Shown: positions 6,514-15,878 of the stretch, piece after piece | Layout: each line of letters starts with the position of its first letter | Numbering within the stretch: position 1 is the stretch's first letter | Assembly (NCBI RefSeq): GCF_004766055.1 | Contig: NZ_SPQR01000009.1 | Coordinates: 164,696 to 228,695, forward strand | Length of the DNA: 64,000 nucleotides | DNA from: Desulfosporosinus sp. Sb-LF | GTDB lineage: Bacteria; Bacillota; Desulfitobacteriia; Desulfitobacteriales; Desulfitobacteriaceae | Direction of reading: 5' to 3' | Position numbers and translations under genes: made by a program | The notes under the pieces: generated by a model | The model's database searches: none | What the model saw: the letters and a program-made list of their open reading frames with translations, nothing else | What the model was told of the DNA's origin: nothing

Positions 6514-7500
6514 TTGATCGTGAGAATCATAATCAAAGATTTTGTGTTAAAACGAGGGGCACCCTTAAAAGGAAGAGTTCTATTCTTTTCTATAGCAGGA
6601 CTAATATTACTTCCTTTACTTGTTACTTTGATTCAACTTGTTCTGCCTCTTAATTACACCCAACAAATTGTCGTCCTGACCTATCACCGTGTCAGTGATA
6701 AAATGAATAATCCCTGGGATACGCATGTAAGCGTTACTCCACAACAATTTCGCGAACACCTCACATTTTTAGAACAACACGGTTTTCACGTTCTTCCACT
6801 CGATGAAGCCATGGCAACGTTACAAAATCCCCAGAAAGCAATTCCCCCTAATTCTGTTGTCCTGACGTTTGACGACGGGGACCGCACTTATGCTGAAAAC
6901 GCCTTACCTATCTTGAGGGATTTTCAGTATCCAAGTACAGAATTCATCATCGGCAAGGCTTCCTTATCCTCTAAAGGCGACTACCTTTCATGGCCTGAAA
7001 TCAGTGCTCTCGCTAAAGACCCGCTCGCCACGTTCCATTCTCATACGTTTGATGCGCATTCGAGTATGCAAGCACAAGGTAAAACCTACTTCGCCACAGA
7101 TCCCTTATTTCTATCCACGGAAAATCGGATGGAATCCGAGTCTGACTACAGCCATCGAATTCTAAATGATTTTAAACAAGAGCAAGGCCTTTTCGAAAAG
7201 CATTTAGGTCGAAGGGACGACACCATTGCCCTCCCTTATGGTCATGCTGCACCGTCTTTTATTTCGCTTGCCAAAACAAACGGTTATTCTTATATAATGA
7301 CTCAAGATCGATCCCGCGCCAATCCGCGCAAAGTTGATCCGACTCACATCTACCGCCTTGATGTAGGAAATAGAATTACAGATACCAGTAGGCTCACGCT
7401 ACTCCTAAAAGGACTGACTTCGTCCGGCCCGCTACACGATCTATATTGGTTACGAGTTAAATATAGCCAAATGCTATTTGAGCGTTCACCCCAATTTTAG
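6514..7500 (+). CDS. Polysaccharide deacetylase (NodB-type), membrane-anchored
   Basis: Carbohydrate esterase family 4 enzymes remove acetyl groups from cell-wall or exopolysaccharide N-acetylglucosamine. The ORF opens at ATG 6475, but AAGGAAGTGG lies just before TTG 6514 (GTG at 6520 is the alternative), so I start there. A membrane helix follows, then VVLTYHRVSD. The NodB core includes VVLTFDDGDRTY (catalytic Asp and metal-binding Asp), FHSHTFDAHS (the metal His-x3-His element) and ALPYGH (the arginine usually in this motif is absent). Length and layout fit the exported PgaB/PdaC-like branch. It has no operon partner and ends near a probable terminator at 7530. Confidence 0.9.
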   Translation: MIVRIIIKDFVLKRGAPLKGRVLFFSIAGLILLPLLVTLIQLVLPLNYTQQIVVLTYHRVSDKMNNPWDTHVSVTPQQFREHLTFLEQHGFHVLPLDEAMATLQNPQKAIPPNSVVLTFDDGDRTYAENALPILRDFQYPSTEFIIGKASLSSKGDYLSWPEISALAKDPLATFHSHTFDAHSSMQAQGKTYFATDPLFLSTENRMESESDYSHRILNDFKQEQGLFEKHLGRRDDTIALPYGHAAPSFISLAKTNGYSYIMTQDRSRANPRKVDPTHIYRLDVGNRITDTSRLTLLLKGLTSSGPLHDLYWLRVKYSQMLFERSPQF

Positions 7501-7529
7501 ATAAGAATCCAAAACTCCTATTCAAGAAT

Positions 7530-7577
7530 AAATCCTTCCCACTCCATTCTCAGAGAGAACGATTGAGAAGGATTTTA
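7530..7577 (+). terminator. Probable terminator of the deacetylase gene
   Basis: AAATCCTTC pairs with GAAGGATTT across a partly paired interior (TTCTC/GAGA), followed by TTACTTT. Confidence 0.5.
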
Positions 7578-7625
7578 CTTTAACAACTGTTGTGTGAGTA
7601 TTGTATTCTTGATTCTTATTGGTAC

Positions 7626-8333
7626 TTATTGAACTCCAGGTACTCGTCGTTTATTTAGAACGTATCCCGTGCCCCAGAAAGCTATTAGAGCTACTATACC
7701 TAAAACAAGCCATATCCAAGTCTCTCGAGAAACACCTAAAAATACGAGAGCAGTTCCGACATAGTAAGGAATCATCGAGAGTGCGGCAGTCCAAAGATAT
7801 GTCCAGAGTTTCATCGACGGCATTGCTGCAGCTATGTAATTTACGACAACCGCTGGAATGGGTAGTAGGCGGGCCACCAATAACCCCAGGGACCCTTTTC
7901 CTTTAACCCAATTATCCACTATATTGAACCGCTTTAGTGAGATGAGTTTTTGCATTAACCTTTGCCCGAAAACACGTACAATTACGAAGATCGCCAGGGC
8001 ACTGATGGTCGAACCCAGCCACGAGAACAAGACACCTTGATAAACACCATAGATTTTAAGATACATTACCACAAGTCCTTCAGAGGGCACTGGAGTCATA
8101 CACAGAGCCGCCATTAAGAGGATCGCAAAAACAATCCCCCACAGCCCCCATGCTTGGATCATAACGGAAAGTTCATTACGTCGATCGAAATATAAAAACG
8201 CCGCAATCAATATCACGATGGCAACGAAGATCGCGCCAGTCCATCCATACCTTCCTATCGTCCGTTTATCTTCAGCCATTTGACTCATCTGATATGTTCC
8301 CCCCTTTTCATCAAACATCATCATTTCACTCAT
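7626..8333 (-). CDS. TVP38/TMEM64-family (VTT/DedA-like) membrane protein
   Basis: The 235-residue protein has about six hydrophobic segments and the family's re-entrant motifs: MTPVPSEGLVVMYLKIYG in the first half and a GLLVARLLPIPAVVVNY element in the second. VTT-domain proteins are implicated in lipid scrambling and lipid-carrier recycling. The N-terminus contains several Met codons, and MSQMAEDKRT near residue 16 is another possible start. It is monocistronic. Confidence 0.9.
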   Translation of the reverse strand: MSEMMMFDEKGGTYQMSQMAEDKRTIGRYGWTGAIFVAIVILIAAFLYFDRRNELSVMIQAWGLWGIVFAILLMAALCMTPVPSEGLVVMYLKIYGVYQGVLFSWLGSTISALAIFVIVRVFGQRLMQKLISLKRFNIVDNWVKGKGSLGLLVARLLPIPAVVVNYIAAAMPSMKLWTYLWTAALSMIPYYVGTALVFLGVSRETWIWLVLGIVALIAFWGTGYVLNKRRVPGVQ

Positions 8334-8426
8334 ACTGTATAGTCTCCCAACTAACCTTTGTACTATTCGCCTAATTCGCCATTTGTTAACAAACCCCTTC
8401 TAATCGTGAAGAATACCGTATATCAG

Positions 8427-8474
8427 AACATCCTCCTCATTTCACGTTTCCAGAGAAATGAGGAGGATGTTTTT
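8427..8474. terminator. Strong hairpin between the tRNA cluster and the TVP38 gene
   Basis: A perfect 17-bp stem joins AACATCCTCCTCATTTC to GAAATGAGGAGGATGTT; the plus-strand tail is TTT. It probably works as a barrier before the TVP38 gene promoter. Confidence 0.7.
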
Positions 8475-8499
8475 GACAAAGACTCTATGAAACTTTAGG

Positions 8500-8535
8500 A
8501 AAAAACAAAAGGCACCGAGATAAGCTCTCAGTGCC
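8500..8535 (-). terminator. Terminator of the tRNA-Pro/Arg/His transcript
   Basis: On the minus strand GGCACTGAGA pairs with TCTCGGTGCC (one internal mismatch) followed by TTTTGTTTTTT, only 13 bases after tRNA-His. Confidence 0.9.
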
Positions 8536-8547
8536 ATGTTTACGTTA

Positions 8548-8624
8548 TGGGGTGGGTGATGGGGCTTGAACCCACGAATGCCGGAGCCACAACCCGGTGC
8601 GTTAACCACTTCGCCACACCCACC
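8548..8624 (-). tRNA. tRNA-His(GTG)
   Basis: Acceptor GTGGGTG with the extra 5' G typical of tRNA-His, anticodon GTG, T-loop TTCAAGC, discriminator C and encoded CCA. Confidence 0.95.
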
Positions 8625-8638
8625 ATGGGATTAATTTT

Positions 8639-8715
8639 TGGTGCGCCTGGAGAGATTCGAACCCCCGACAACCTGCTTAGAAGGCAGATGCTCTATCCAA
8701 CTGAGCTACAGGCGC
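8639..8715 (-). tRNA. tRNA-Arg(TCT)
   Basis: A 77-base tRNA with acceptor GCGCCTG/CAGGCGC, anticodon loop CTTCTAA, T-loop TTCGAAT and encoded CCA. Confidence 0.95.
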
Positions 8716-8775
8716 AGTTCAAGGATTACGTTCGTCAACCAGGTTACCATTTTAACCGAAGAAACTTGGGAATTA

Positions 8776-8853
8776 TGGTCGGGGCAGAGGGATTCGAACC
8801 CCCGGCCTCCTGCTCCCAAGGCAGGCGCGCTAGCCAAGCTGCGCTATGCCCCG
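8776..8853 (-). tRNA. tRNA-Pro(TGG)
   Basis: A 78-base tRNA with acceptor CGGGGCA/TGCCCCG, anticodon loop CTTGGGA, T-loop TTCGAAT and encoded CCA. First of the Pro-Arg-His minus-strand cluster. Confidence 0.95.
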
Positions 8854-8935
8854 ATTGGTGACTTGATTAGTATAGCTCATCTTTATCGATTCGTCAAGAA
8901 CAAACTTCAAAAAACTTTTAACGGTTAATTTCACC

Positions 8936-9547
8936 CTATGTGTCTAACGTTTGACTCTCTTTAAGAGCTTGCAGAATCGGGATCGCTTTGCGAAAAGCCT
9001 GTGCTCTGTGGCTTAATTTATTCTTTTGGGCCACGTTCAATTCTGCCATGGTCCGAGCAAAGTCCTGAACGAAAAAGAGCGGATCATAGCCGAAGCCATC
9101 GAGTCCACGACGTTGCCTTAAGATAAGTCCCTCCACTGTGCCCTCTGTAAGATATTCTTTCCCATCAGGCGTTGCAATAACCAAAGCACAACGAAAACGC
9201 GCCGTCCTTTTGTCGTCAGGGATTGATTCTAGTTGATGCAGTAGTTTGTCATTATTGCGTTCATCGTCCTTAGGCTCACCAGCATAACGCGCCGAATAGA
9301 CACCAGGAGCACCATTTAAGGCATCCACTACCAAGCCAGAATCATCGGCAAGGGCAATTAACCCTGTTTTCTGAACAGCCGCCCTGGCCTTAAGTGCAGC
9401 ATTGTCCGCAAACGTTTCCCCGTTCTCCTCAACGTCTTCCCAGTTCGAAATATCCAGTAAGGAAAGAACTTCAATGTTCTCATCTGCGAGAAGTTCTTGA
9501 AGCTCCCGAATTTTCCCCCGATTCTGAGTCGCCAGTATTATCTTCAT
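8936..9547 (-). CDS. rdgB: dITP/XTP pyrophosphatase (RdgB/HAM1)
   Basis: This housecleaning enzyme hydrolyses non-canonical purine triphosphates (ITP, dITP, XTP) to monophosphates. The 203-residue protein opens with [11 protein letters not shown], the SxNxxK-like substrate motif. It then shows [32 protein letters not shown] with the catalytic Asp pair, SARYAG, and the C-terminal FGYDPLF and [10 protein letters not shown] elements. All catalytic blocks and the usual length are present. Its ATG overlaps the rph stop by four bases, so the two are translationally coupled, an arrangement common in Firmicutes. Confidence 0.97.
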   Translation of the reverse strand: MKIILATQNRGKIRELQELLADENIEVLSLLDISNWEDVEENGETFADNAALKARAAVQKTGLIALADDSGLVVDALNGAPGVYSARYAGEPKDDERNNDKLLHQLESIPDDKRTARFRCALVIATPDGKEYLTEGTVEGLILRQRRGLDGFGYDPLFFVQDFARTMAELNVAQKNKLSHRAQAFRKAIPILQALKESQTLDT

Positions 9548-10269
9548 GCAGTTGTTTCCACCGCTGACTTTTGGACTTCCATTAGAGAGCGAATCCCTTT
9601 TTCGGCAAATTGCAAAAATGCATCTAAATCTGCGCGGTCAAAGGGTGTATCTTCCGCTGTGCCTTGGATTTCCACGAACTTTCCAGCGCCAGTCATAACG
9701 ACGTTCATGTCCACGTCCGCTTGTGAATCTTCCGCATACTCTAAATCCAGAATTACATGACCCTGGACCTTCCCAACGGAGATAGCCGCTAAAGAATCCA
9801 GAATTGGGTTTGTTCTAATGAGTTTCTTCTCTAGTAAATACTGAACAGCATCGACAAGGGCAACGTAAGCCCCAGTAATCGCAGCGGTGCGAGTTCCACC
9901 ATCTGCTTGAAGAACATCGCAATCCAACCAAATTGTGCGCTCACCGAGCTTCTTTAAATCAACCACAGAACGCAGTGCACGACCAATTAAGCGTTGAATC
10001 TCCATCGTGCGACCGGTAAGTTTTCCTTTACTCGCCTCACGTTGCGTCCGGGTCTGCGTCGCACGTGGAATCATAGCATACTCCGCCGTAACCCATCCCT
10101 TGCCTGAGCCTTTCTGAAAGTGTGGGACTTTTTCCTCTACACTGGCTGTACACAAGACCCGAGTATCCCCAATTTCGATGAGTACCGAACCCTCAGGTAT
10201 GTTTGTAAACTGCCGTGAAATTTTTACAGTACGTAATTCATCATAAGCCCGACCGCGAGAACGTTGCAT
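9544..10269 (-). CDS. rph: Ribonuclease PH
   Basis: This phosphorolytic 3'-5' exoribonuclease trims tRNA 3' ends. The 241-residue protein has the full family layout: an N-terminal [44 protein letters not shown], an [18 protein letters not shown] block with the phosphate-binding arginines, and [18 protein letters not shown]. It is the first gene of the rph-rdgB pair, upstream of and on the same strand as the tRNA cluster. Confidence 0.97.
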   Translation of the reverse strand: MQRSRGRAYDELRTVKISRQFTNIPEGSVLIEIGDTRVLCTASVEEKVPHFQKGSGKGWVTAEYAMIPRATQTRTQREASKGKLTGRTMEIQRLIGRALRSVVDLKKLGERTIWLDCDVLQADGGTRTAAITGAYVALVDAVQYLLEKKLIRTNPILDSLAAISVGKVQGHVILDLEYAEDSQADVDMNVVMTGAGKFVEIQGTAEDTPFDRADLDAFLQFAEKGIRSLMEVQKSAVETTA

Positions 10270-10368
10270 ATTGATAACCTAACCTTTCTTTACTCAAGTC
10301 ATTTTAAGTGATTTTAGTTTACCAGAATAGAAAGAGAAACGCCAATCGTTTCCAGGTATGAGGTGCTG

Positions 10369-11307
10369 CTAAATATTCTGATTTCTGCCACCGAATAAAT
10401 CGATAGAACGAGTGGGCATTGTTTCCTCGCCCACAATGCCAGCAATGGTATAGAGTTGCGCAATGGGGTCGAACCGAAATTCCTTAAGCAAATGAAACCC
10501 TTTTATCTCGCTAGTTCGCCGAATATGAATACGGGGACCTGTGCAAGGATAAACCATTTGTCCGACTCGAATGTGCCCGTCGTCAGCAAAGCATATCGGT
10601 AGATCCGCTTTAATTAAATCCAGGACACGCTGTTCTACTAATTCCAAATCAACGTCCGGTTTTTCCGGCAGTTCTAAGACAAAACCATGTTTAATGTCAC
10701 TGTGCACCTCTGGTTTTTCCAAGCCCATCTCTTCAAGGATCATTGAGGTAATATCCTCGGCACTATGAGCCATACGTCGATATTTGATCGAATCAAACAC
10801 AATATCCGCAATACTTTGCGGCTCCGGTCCGAACACCGTCGGACGGGTGACAATCACTTCCTCTCCCACTCCAATCAAGACTTCCGCATTAACCCCAAGC
10901 TGCGAATAGACAAGGTCAAAATGCTCAACGACCACACGATGTCCACTCGTTACAGCCTTTCGGATAGCTTCGGCAATCTTCCAAGGTTGGGTAAACGCAG
11001 ATTCGAAACGAACATCCAAATGATAAGTATGACAACGGAAATGCCCACGATCCGCATCCTCCATCAGAGGCAACGGCCGGATATTGATACCATCATCATC
11101 ATTGGTCAGTTCAAGTCCCGGAAACATCCCTCGAATGAGCAACGACTTTCCAGCCCCAGCGTCTCCCACAAACCCAATCAGCTTATCCTCAGGGCTTAAA
11201 TAACGTTGCTGAATATTCATTCCTAAAAAAAGAAGGCGTTTCTTACCTCGTGGAGCAAAGTAAACTGCCTGCATCAAATGCTCATGAACAAACATGGCCA
11301 AAATCAA
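10369..11307 (-). CDS. P-loop protein of the 'alanine-tRNA synthetase second additional domain' family
   Basis: The protein has a Walker A motif GFVGDAGAGKS near residue 50 and nucleotide-kinase-like surroundings (FPGLELTNDDDG, VVVEHFDLVYSQ). A C-terminal half matches in style the extra domain found on some clostridial alanyl-tRNA synthetases, ending with SIDLFGG. Function is not established; the P-loop suggests nucleotide binding and the domain name suggests a link with amino-acyl or nucleotide editing. The start is uncertain: GGGGGAGG stands two bases before TTG 11307, eight before TTG 11301 and fourteen before the ATG of MFVHEHLM, so the TTG at 11301 has the best spacing. Confidence 0.75.
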   Translation of the reverse strand: MILAMFVHEHLMQAVYFAPRGKKRLLFLGMNIQQRYLSPEDKLIGFVGDAGAGKSLLIRGMFPGLELTNDDDGINIRPLPLMEDADRGHFRCHTYHLDVRFESAFTQPWKIAEAIRKAVTSGHRVVVEHFDLVYSQLGVNAEVLIGVGEEVIVTRPTVFGPEPQSIADIVFDSIKYRRMAHSAEDITSMILEEMGLEKPEVHSDIKHGFVLELPEKPDVDLELVEQRVLDLIKADLPICFADDGHIRVGQMVYPCTGPRIHIRRTSEIKGFHLLKEFRFDPIAQLYTIAGIVGEETMPTRSIDLFGGRNQNI

Positions 11308-11430
11308 TACCTCCCCCTAAATCTTAGTGCACGCAAAGCGCATCCGCGTTAACAAACGCAAACAGCACTACCTGACCCACGTAATACTCAGTTCGTCTTC
11401 CCACAGGACACTTCACCCCGTCATTTCCAA

Positions 11431-11715
11431 CCCCCGTCGACCCTAGGTCCAGAGAAAGTTTCTTTACTCAGCGAGCACGGAGAGCGGAATTGCGTCAATG
11501 AGTGCAGGTGCTAAAGCGTTAAGAACGCAACGGGACTTGTCCATGGATGGACTGATGCCGCGGTGCCAAGGATGGCAAGGAGCGGCGCACTTGCAGAAAG
11601 CCCAGAGGTTTTGCGTTTTAGGTTTAGCACCAAGCGAATAGCAATGTAGCGTGTGTGAACGGGTAAAGAAACTTTCTCCCTCGATGCAGCGTGTGCGAAC
11701 GGGCAGAGACACTTC
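11431..11715 (+). repeat. Structured intergenic repeat, locus A (full copy plus 3' tail of another)
   Basis: The leader CCCCCGTCGACCC is followed by an outer stem AGAAAGTTTCTTTAC (11453-11467) pairing perfectly with GTAAAGAAACTTTCT (11663-11677). Nested stems are ATTGC/GCAAT (11489-11493/11641-11645), GGTGCTAAA/TTTAGCACC (11507-11515/11623-11631) and AACGCAA/TTGCGTT (11524-11530/11611-11617). Inside are GTCC-ATGGAT-GGAC (11539-11552) and TGCC-AAGGAT-GGCA (11564-11577), the latter within GCCGC/GCGGC. From 11683 a partial 3' end of a second copy (GATGCAGCGTGTGCGAACGG) follows and stops at the acyltransferase gene. Short ORFs here are artefacts of the repeat. The gap before it (11308-11430) shows nothing else. 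Confidence 0.85.
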
Positions 11716-11716
11716 C

Positions 11717-12460
11717 TCACCGCTTAACGATGAAAATGATAAGCAAAATCATGGGTTGATGAACTAAATAAATACCCAATGAGTTTCGGCTGAGCCACCG
11801 AATTAGCCGGGAATTTAACTGAAACGAAATCAAAGGTTCCGTCCCCCTGGCATAAAAACGTCGAAATGCAAGAATCCCCAAAATAGTCACAGCCAGATAC
11901 GGGAAAAGTGGATAATAATCAATAGAACTGAACCCGTCATACATTAGCCCTAAAGGAAGTAAGAGACTCGTTTTCAGCAATTGTGCTTTAAACCAAAATC
12001 CGAGCACTGCCGAACAAGCCACTAGGCCCCAAAGTATCCACGAAGACAAAGCCAATAAGAACGGTGACAAAATCATCGTGACTCCTAAAAAGTGAAGAAT
12101 CCCAAAACGCACATAGTCGTCTTTCATAACAAGGTAGGTCACAACCGTGATGCCCATTCCACAGACTAGTACTTTAACCCCCCGCTTTATAGGAAATCTG
12201 CTGAAACCACAAGAAAGCCCAGAAATAAAGATAAAGATCAAGGCGGAGGCTTTTCCGATCGAAAACCAAAGTGGAGCCTGATAGTCAATATTGAGACCGA
12301 CAAACTCCTTTAGGTCATAGACAAGGTGAAACAGAACCATGAGAACGATCGCTATGGCCCTTAGAACATCAATTTCACCGTGACGTTTATGATCAATTTG
12401 TCTGTTCATACTTTTTGTCATTTCTATAGTTATCCAACCCTCTCTTTCAACTAGAATCAC
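11717..12460 (-). CDS. DUF1624 / heparan-alpha-glucosaminide N-acetyltransferase-like membrane protein
   Basis: The family moves acyl groups across the membrane onto sugars. The protein begins with RHGEIDVLRAIAIVLMVLFH, the characteristic first helix with E-D-R and a membrane-embedded His. About six further helices follow, with FISGLSCGFS, a Gly-His-Phe segment (FGILHFLGV) and a C-terminal NSLGIYLVHQPM, which resembles acyltransferase-3 proteins. The start is uncertain: the frame opens at GTG 12460, while MTKSMNRQ (13 codons on) has AGAGAGGG rather far upstream. It follows the O-methyltransferase gene by 20 bases. Confidence 0.85.
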   Translation of the reverse strand: MILVEREGWITIEMTKSMNRQIDHKRHGEIDVLRAIAIVLMVLFHLVYDLKEFVGLNIDYQAPLWFSIGKASALIFIFISGLSCGFSRFPIKRGVKVLVCGMGITVVTYLVMKDDYVRFGILHFLGVTMILSPFLLALSSWILWGLVACSAVLGFWFKAQLLKTSLLLPLGLMYDGFSSIDYYPLFPYLAVTILGILAFRRFYARGTEPLISFQLNSRLIRWLSRNSLGIYLVHQPMILLIIFIVKR

Positions 12461-12480
12461 TTAACTGCTTCTTGGTCAAG

Positions 12481-13134
12481 CTATAACTTGCACTTCCGAC
12501 TTATCGACACCCCATCACCAAACGGCAATACCGTGGTGGAAAAGTCCGGATTCTCGCAAAGTTCCTGCAGAAATTGACGCAGCCCTCCCACCATTCGGTC
12601 ATACTTGGGCGCGAACGTGCTTTCCGGTACCACCCACCCTCGAAAAAGCACATTATCCACCACAAGTAGTCCCTCTGGCGCAATTAAGGGATAAATTAGG
12701 TTCAAGTAATCCAAGTATTCCCCTTTAGCTGCGTCGATGAAAACAAAATCAAACTTAGAATCCAACGTTGGCAGGATTTTTCGGGCATCTCCTTCTAAGG
12801 CCGTAATTCCATTCTGCAACCCTGCTCGTTCAAAATAGATAAGTGCCCGTCTACGTCGGTCTTTGTTCATATCAATCGTCGTTACATGCCCCCCAGTCTT
12901 TTCTGTGGCACGTGCCAACCAGATCGTAGAGTATCCGATCGCTGTCCCAATCTCTAAAACAGCCTGGGCCTTAGACATATGTACGAGCAAATTGAGGAAA
13001 TTCCCAACCGTCGGCGTCACCACGGGAATAGTTTCCTTAAGGGCTTGTTCTTCCATTTCACGAAGCAATGGATCTCGTTTGCCCAATAATGTTTCAAGAT
13101 AGCGTTCCATTTCGAATGGGTAAAACAAAGTCAT
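12481..13134 (-). CDS. SAM-dependent O-methyltransferase (family 3, YrrM-like)
   Basis: The 217-residue protein is a class I methyltransferase. It contains VLEIGTAIGYSTIWLA (SAM-binding motif I), VTTIDMNKDRR (acidic end of beta 2) and FDFVFIDAAKGEYLDY, the metal-binding region of the catechol/caffeoyl-CoA O-methyltransferase family. LLVVDNVLFRGWV and a C-terminal DGVSISRK follow. In Firmicutes the homologue YrrM/TrmR methylates 5-hydroxyuridine in tRNA, which is a reasonable candidate role. It is probably co-transcribed with the DUF1624 gene. Confidence 0.9.
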   Translation of the reverse strand: MTLFYPFEMERYLETLLGKRDPLLREMEEQALKETIPVVTPTVGNFLNLLVHMSKAQAVLEIGTAIGYSTIWLARATEKTGGHVTTIDMNKDRRRRALIYFERAGLQNGITALEGDARKILPTLDSKFDFVFIDAAKGEYLDYLNLIYPLIAPEGLLVVDNVLFRGWVVPESTFAPKYDRMVGGLRQFLQELCENPDFSTTVLPFGDGVSISRKCKL

Positions 13135-13330
13135 CTTCCCTTCTTCTTTGATCAGATTCCAAATTCGGCCATTTTCTTACTACCACTTTACCACAAATGG
13201 TTTTAGGACGCATGTGTGACACAAAAAGGCCGTAACAAAACTTATTGTTTAAGTTAGTTACAGCGCTTTAGATGAAAATTCTGTTTAAGCTAAGGACTAT
13301 TCACTACTTCACAGATGAAGTAATCCTCCA

Positions 13331-14569
13331 CTACGATAATACGCGTTTTGCCAGATCTACTAAATGAGCATCGACCATTGTTCCCGCCCCGCGCTCAATT
13401 AGGCCCAGAGCCTCGCCTGGGCTCATAGCTTTACGATAGGGGCGATCTTCCGTCAATGCCGCATAAATATCTGCAATCGCCATTAAACGAGCACCCTTAT
13501 CAATCTCCTTGTCCCGCAGGGCAAAGGGATACCCTCTACCATCTAAACGCTCATGATGATGGGCAGCCCATTCCACCATTCGTGTAGGAAAACCAGCTTC
13601 GGTCAATAGGCGATGCGTATAATACGTATGCGTGCGAATAATTTCGATCTCAGCAGGGTCAAGGGACCCCGGTTTATCTAGGATCTTCTTTGGAATTGCA
13701 AGCTTACCTAAGTCGTGAAGTAACCCTGCCACATAGATTTCATGCAAACGATCAGTCTCCCAGCCAAGCCCCTCAGCCAAACGTTTTACAGTTTCGGCCA
13801 CCGATCGTGAGTGGCGAGCCGTAAACTTACTCTTCTGGTCGATCAGATCGGCAAACGTTGCCGCTAAGTCGTCAGTAAATCCAATTTCTAATTCGCGCGT
13901 CGCTGGAAGTTGCCACTGTCCACACAAGAGTCCCAAGGAAATCTGGAGTAAATCCGGTTGTTCGATATCCAGCCAAAACGCCTCTTTTTGAGCAACACGT
14001 TCAAACGCTGCAGATACTTCGGGATAAAACAATGTTCCGGTTTCCGTTGCGACCCAATCTAAAATCTCATCTCGTTCCCGATGGCTCGCTAATCTCCGCT
14101 TCAGCCGAAGGTCAATCTGATCCGCCAAAGACAAAATACGAGCCATCAACGGGACTTCTTCGGATGCCACGCCCAAAGCACTATGTTTTGGATCAGGGGT
14201 TTCATGATGATACTTGATCGCGGGGGCAAGAATTGTTCCCGACGGAAATCGCTCGACAGTTGTCGCTCCAACTAGACAATGTTTTTCCAAGATACGAGAG
14301 CTCCCATTATACACTTGGAAGCAACCGAGAGCGCCGATATCATGTAGTAGCCCGGCAACCGCAAGATGAACTAATTCTTCCTTACTGAATTCTAAGCTCC
14401 GGCCCAGACGCATGGCGATATAAGCCACTCGCTCTCCGTGCCGATTTCCTAAGGCAAACTGTAAACCTCTTTCGATTTCTTCATCCACTAAACCAAGATC
14501 AAGCGCACGAGAGAAGCTCCACATCCTGCGGATATAAAAGGCATCTTCAGATAATCTACGCTCTTTCAA
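13331..14569 (-). CDS. Tandem HD / HD-GYP domain protein
   Basis: The 412-residue protein has two HD domains. The first (about 40-165) has NRHGERVAYIA, LLHDIG and YHHE. The second (about 235-400) has TARHSRSVAE, VAGLLHDLGKLAIP, HTYYTHRLL and HHERLDGRGYP, the HD-GYP signature of cyclic-di-GMP phosphodiesterases. No transmembrane helix or sensor domain is seen, so it is soluble. It lies 18 bases after a globin-coupled chemoreceptor gene, suggesting that it turns that or a related redox signal into a c-di-GMP change. The first HD domain is more degenerate and may be regulatory. Confidence 0.93.
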   Translation of the reverse strand: MKERRLSEDAFYIRRMWSFSRALDLGLVDEEIERGLQFALGNRHGERVAYIAMRLGRSLEFSKEELVHLAVAGLLHDIGALGCFQVYNGSSRILEKHCLVGATTVERFPSGTILAPAIKYHHETPDPKHSALGVASEEVPLMARILSLADQIDLRLKRRLASHRERDEILDWVATETGTLFYPEVSAAFERVAQKEAFWLDIEQPDLLQISLGLLCGQWQLPATRELEIGFTDDLAATFADLIDQKSKFTARHSRSVAETVKRLAEGLGWETDRLHEIYVAGLLHDLGKLAIPKKILDKPGSLDPAEIEIIRTHTYYTHRLLTEAGFPTRMVEWAAHHHERLDGRGYPFALRDKEIDKGARLMAIADIYAALTEDRPYRKAMSPGEALGLIERGAGTMVDAHLVDLAKRVLS

Positions 14570-14587
14570 TCAACGCTACTCCTTCCT

Positions 14588-15835
14588 CTAGTCCCGTAGA
14601 CCCATTTGAGCCAAAATAGTTGCCGAGTTAGCCACATCCTCAGAGGCTGCTCCAATTTGACCAGCGGTTAGCGCTAAAGCGTCAATTTGCTGGGCAATTC
14701 CCTGAACTTGTTGAATGCTCGCATTAATCGCAGACATGATTTCTCCAAAGCGATTCACCACTTCCCCCGCCTCTGCTGCTGCGCCCTGCATGGCACTGGT
14801 CGTTTCAGCAATAGAGTGGTTCACAGCCACCGTATTTTGTTTGGTGATCATGATCAAGGCGCTAATCTCTTTAACCGACTGCTCAGAATGGTTAGCAAGC
14901 TTCTTCACTTCCTCAGCGACCACTCCGAAACCTCGACCACTATCCCCTGCACGTGCCGCTTCAATGGCTGCATTCAAAGCCAAGAGGTTCGTTTGGGAGG
15001 CAATTTCCTTGATCACATCCGTCACAGAGGCAATGCGCGCGGAGCTTTTATCCAGCTCGGTCATTTTTCCTTGCATCTCAGAGGTCATACTCGCCAGACG
15101 CAAAATTGTTTCCGAGATCATTTGAATTTTCCGAGCGCCTTCTTGCGCCAAAGCATCCACCTGGCGGGAGAACTGGGCTGCCTCGGAAGCATTATTCGAA
15201 ATTTGCCCTGTTGCCTCATTCATCTCTGCCGCGGAGGCCGCAGTTTCTTCTGAGCTTGCTGCCAACGCTTGACTGGCTTCGCTAACACTGCGTTGCAAGT
15301 TATCAATTTCGTTTAAAGCCTTCTCTAATTCAGCCTTCTTATCGATTTCAGTCATGTAGGACTGAATATAGCTGGCCATGACAATTTGTTGGTCGAGACT
15401 CAATAGTCTCTGAAAGGCTAAACTAGCACGAACCGCCTGATCCGTCTTCTTACGATAGTGTTTAAAAATGCGCGGAATAATTTCGTCACAAAAGATCTGA
15501 TTGGCACTTAGATAGTAAAAGGGAGGTAAATTAATTCGCTTATGTACTTCTCCAATCGTCACACGCCACCGCATAAATTCTTCATCAATTCTATCAGGAA
15601 AGAGAGAGAGCAAGTATTTTTTTTGAGTAATTTTTAATGTTTCCACCTTAGAAAATCGATCAATAATTGCTTTAAGTCCAGGAAAAGATGTCACATGGGC
15701 ATAAAAGTTCTGGATAATTTCGTCCAGATCCCGCTCAATAACCGGTCGAATCTCTTTCAGAAGAGCCAATTGTTCTGCATCCATCCGCAGCAAACGAACG
15801 GATTCGTCTAAATCAAACTGGTGTAGGTGAATCAA
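14588..15835 (-). CDS. Globin-coupled methyl-accepting chemotaxis protein (HemAT-like)
   Basis: Residues about 1-170 form a sensor globin, with the F-helix segment [17 protein letters not shown] holding the proximal haem-ligating His (about residue 98) and a C-terminal [16 protein letters not shown]. The signalling domain (about 190-415) has the conserved hairpin tip [20 protein letters not shown]. There is no membrane segment, so this is a cytoplasmic receptor that would bind O2, NO or CO through haem. It starts at TTG with AGAGAGGATG upstream; the overlapping ATG is out of frame. It is in a run with a sirohaem-reductase-like gene, a Cys-rich gene and an HD-GYP gene. Confidence 0.93.
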   Translation of the reverse strand: MIHLHQFDLDESVRLLRMDAEQLALLKEIRPVIERDLDEIIQNFYAHVTSFPGLKAIIDRFSKVETLKITQKKYLLSLFPDRIDEEFMRWRVTIGEVHKRINLPPFYYLSANQIFCDEIIPRIFKHYRKKTDQAVRASLAFQRLLSLDQQIVMASYIQSYMTEIDKKAELEKALNEIDNLQRSVSEASQALAASSEETAASAAEMNEATGQISNNASEAAQFSRQVDALAQEGARKIQMISETILRLASMTSEMQGKMTELDKSSARIASVTDVIKEIASQTNLLALNAAIEAARAGDSGRGFGVVAEEVKKLANHSEQSVKEISALIMITKQNTVAVNHSIAETTSAMQGAAAEAGEVVNRFGEIMSAINASIQQVQGIAQQIDALALTAGQIGAASEDVANSATILAQMGLRD

Positions 15836-15878
15836 CTGAGTTCATCCTCTCTTAGCCCATAATATGTCTTAAAACTCT

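Noticed and set aside
11431..11715. Group II intron or group I intron fragment
   Set aside because: No domain V-like hairpin, no reverse-transcriptase fragment and no recognisable intron core in any copy.
11464..11720. Overlapping minus-strand ORFs of about 70-82 codons
   Set aside because: They lie wholly inside structured repeat A, and equivalent frames appear in other copies only because of repeated sequence; no ribosome site or protein-like composition.
14687..15253. A 188-codon plus-strand ORF
   Set aside because: Exactly antisense to the globin-coupled chemoreceptor gene, whose Ala/Ser-rich codons leave open frames on the other strand; no ribosome site or known motif.
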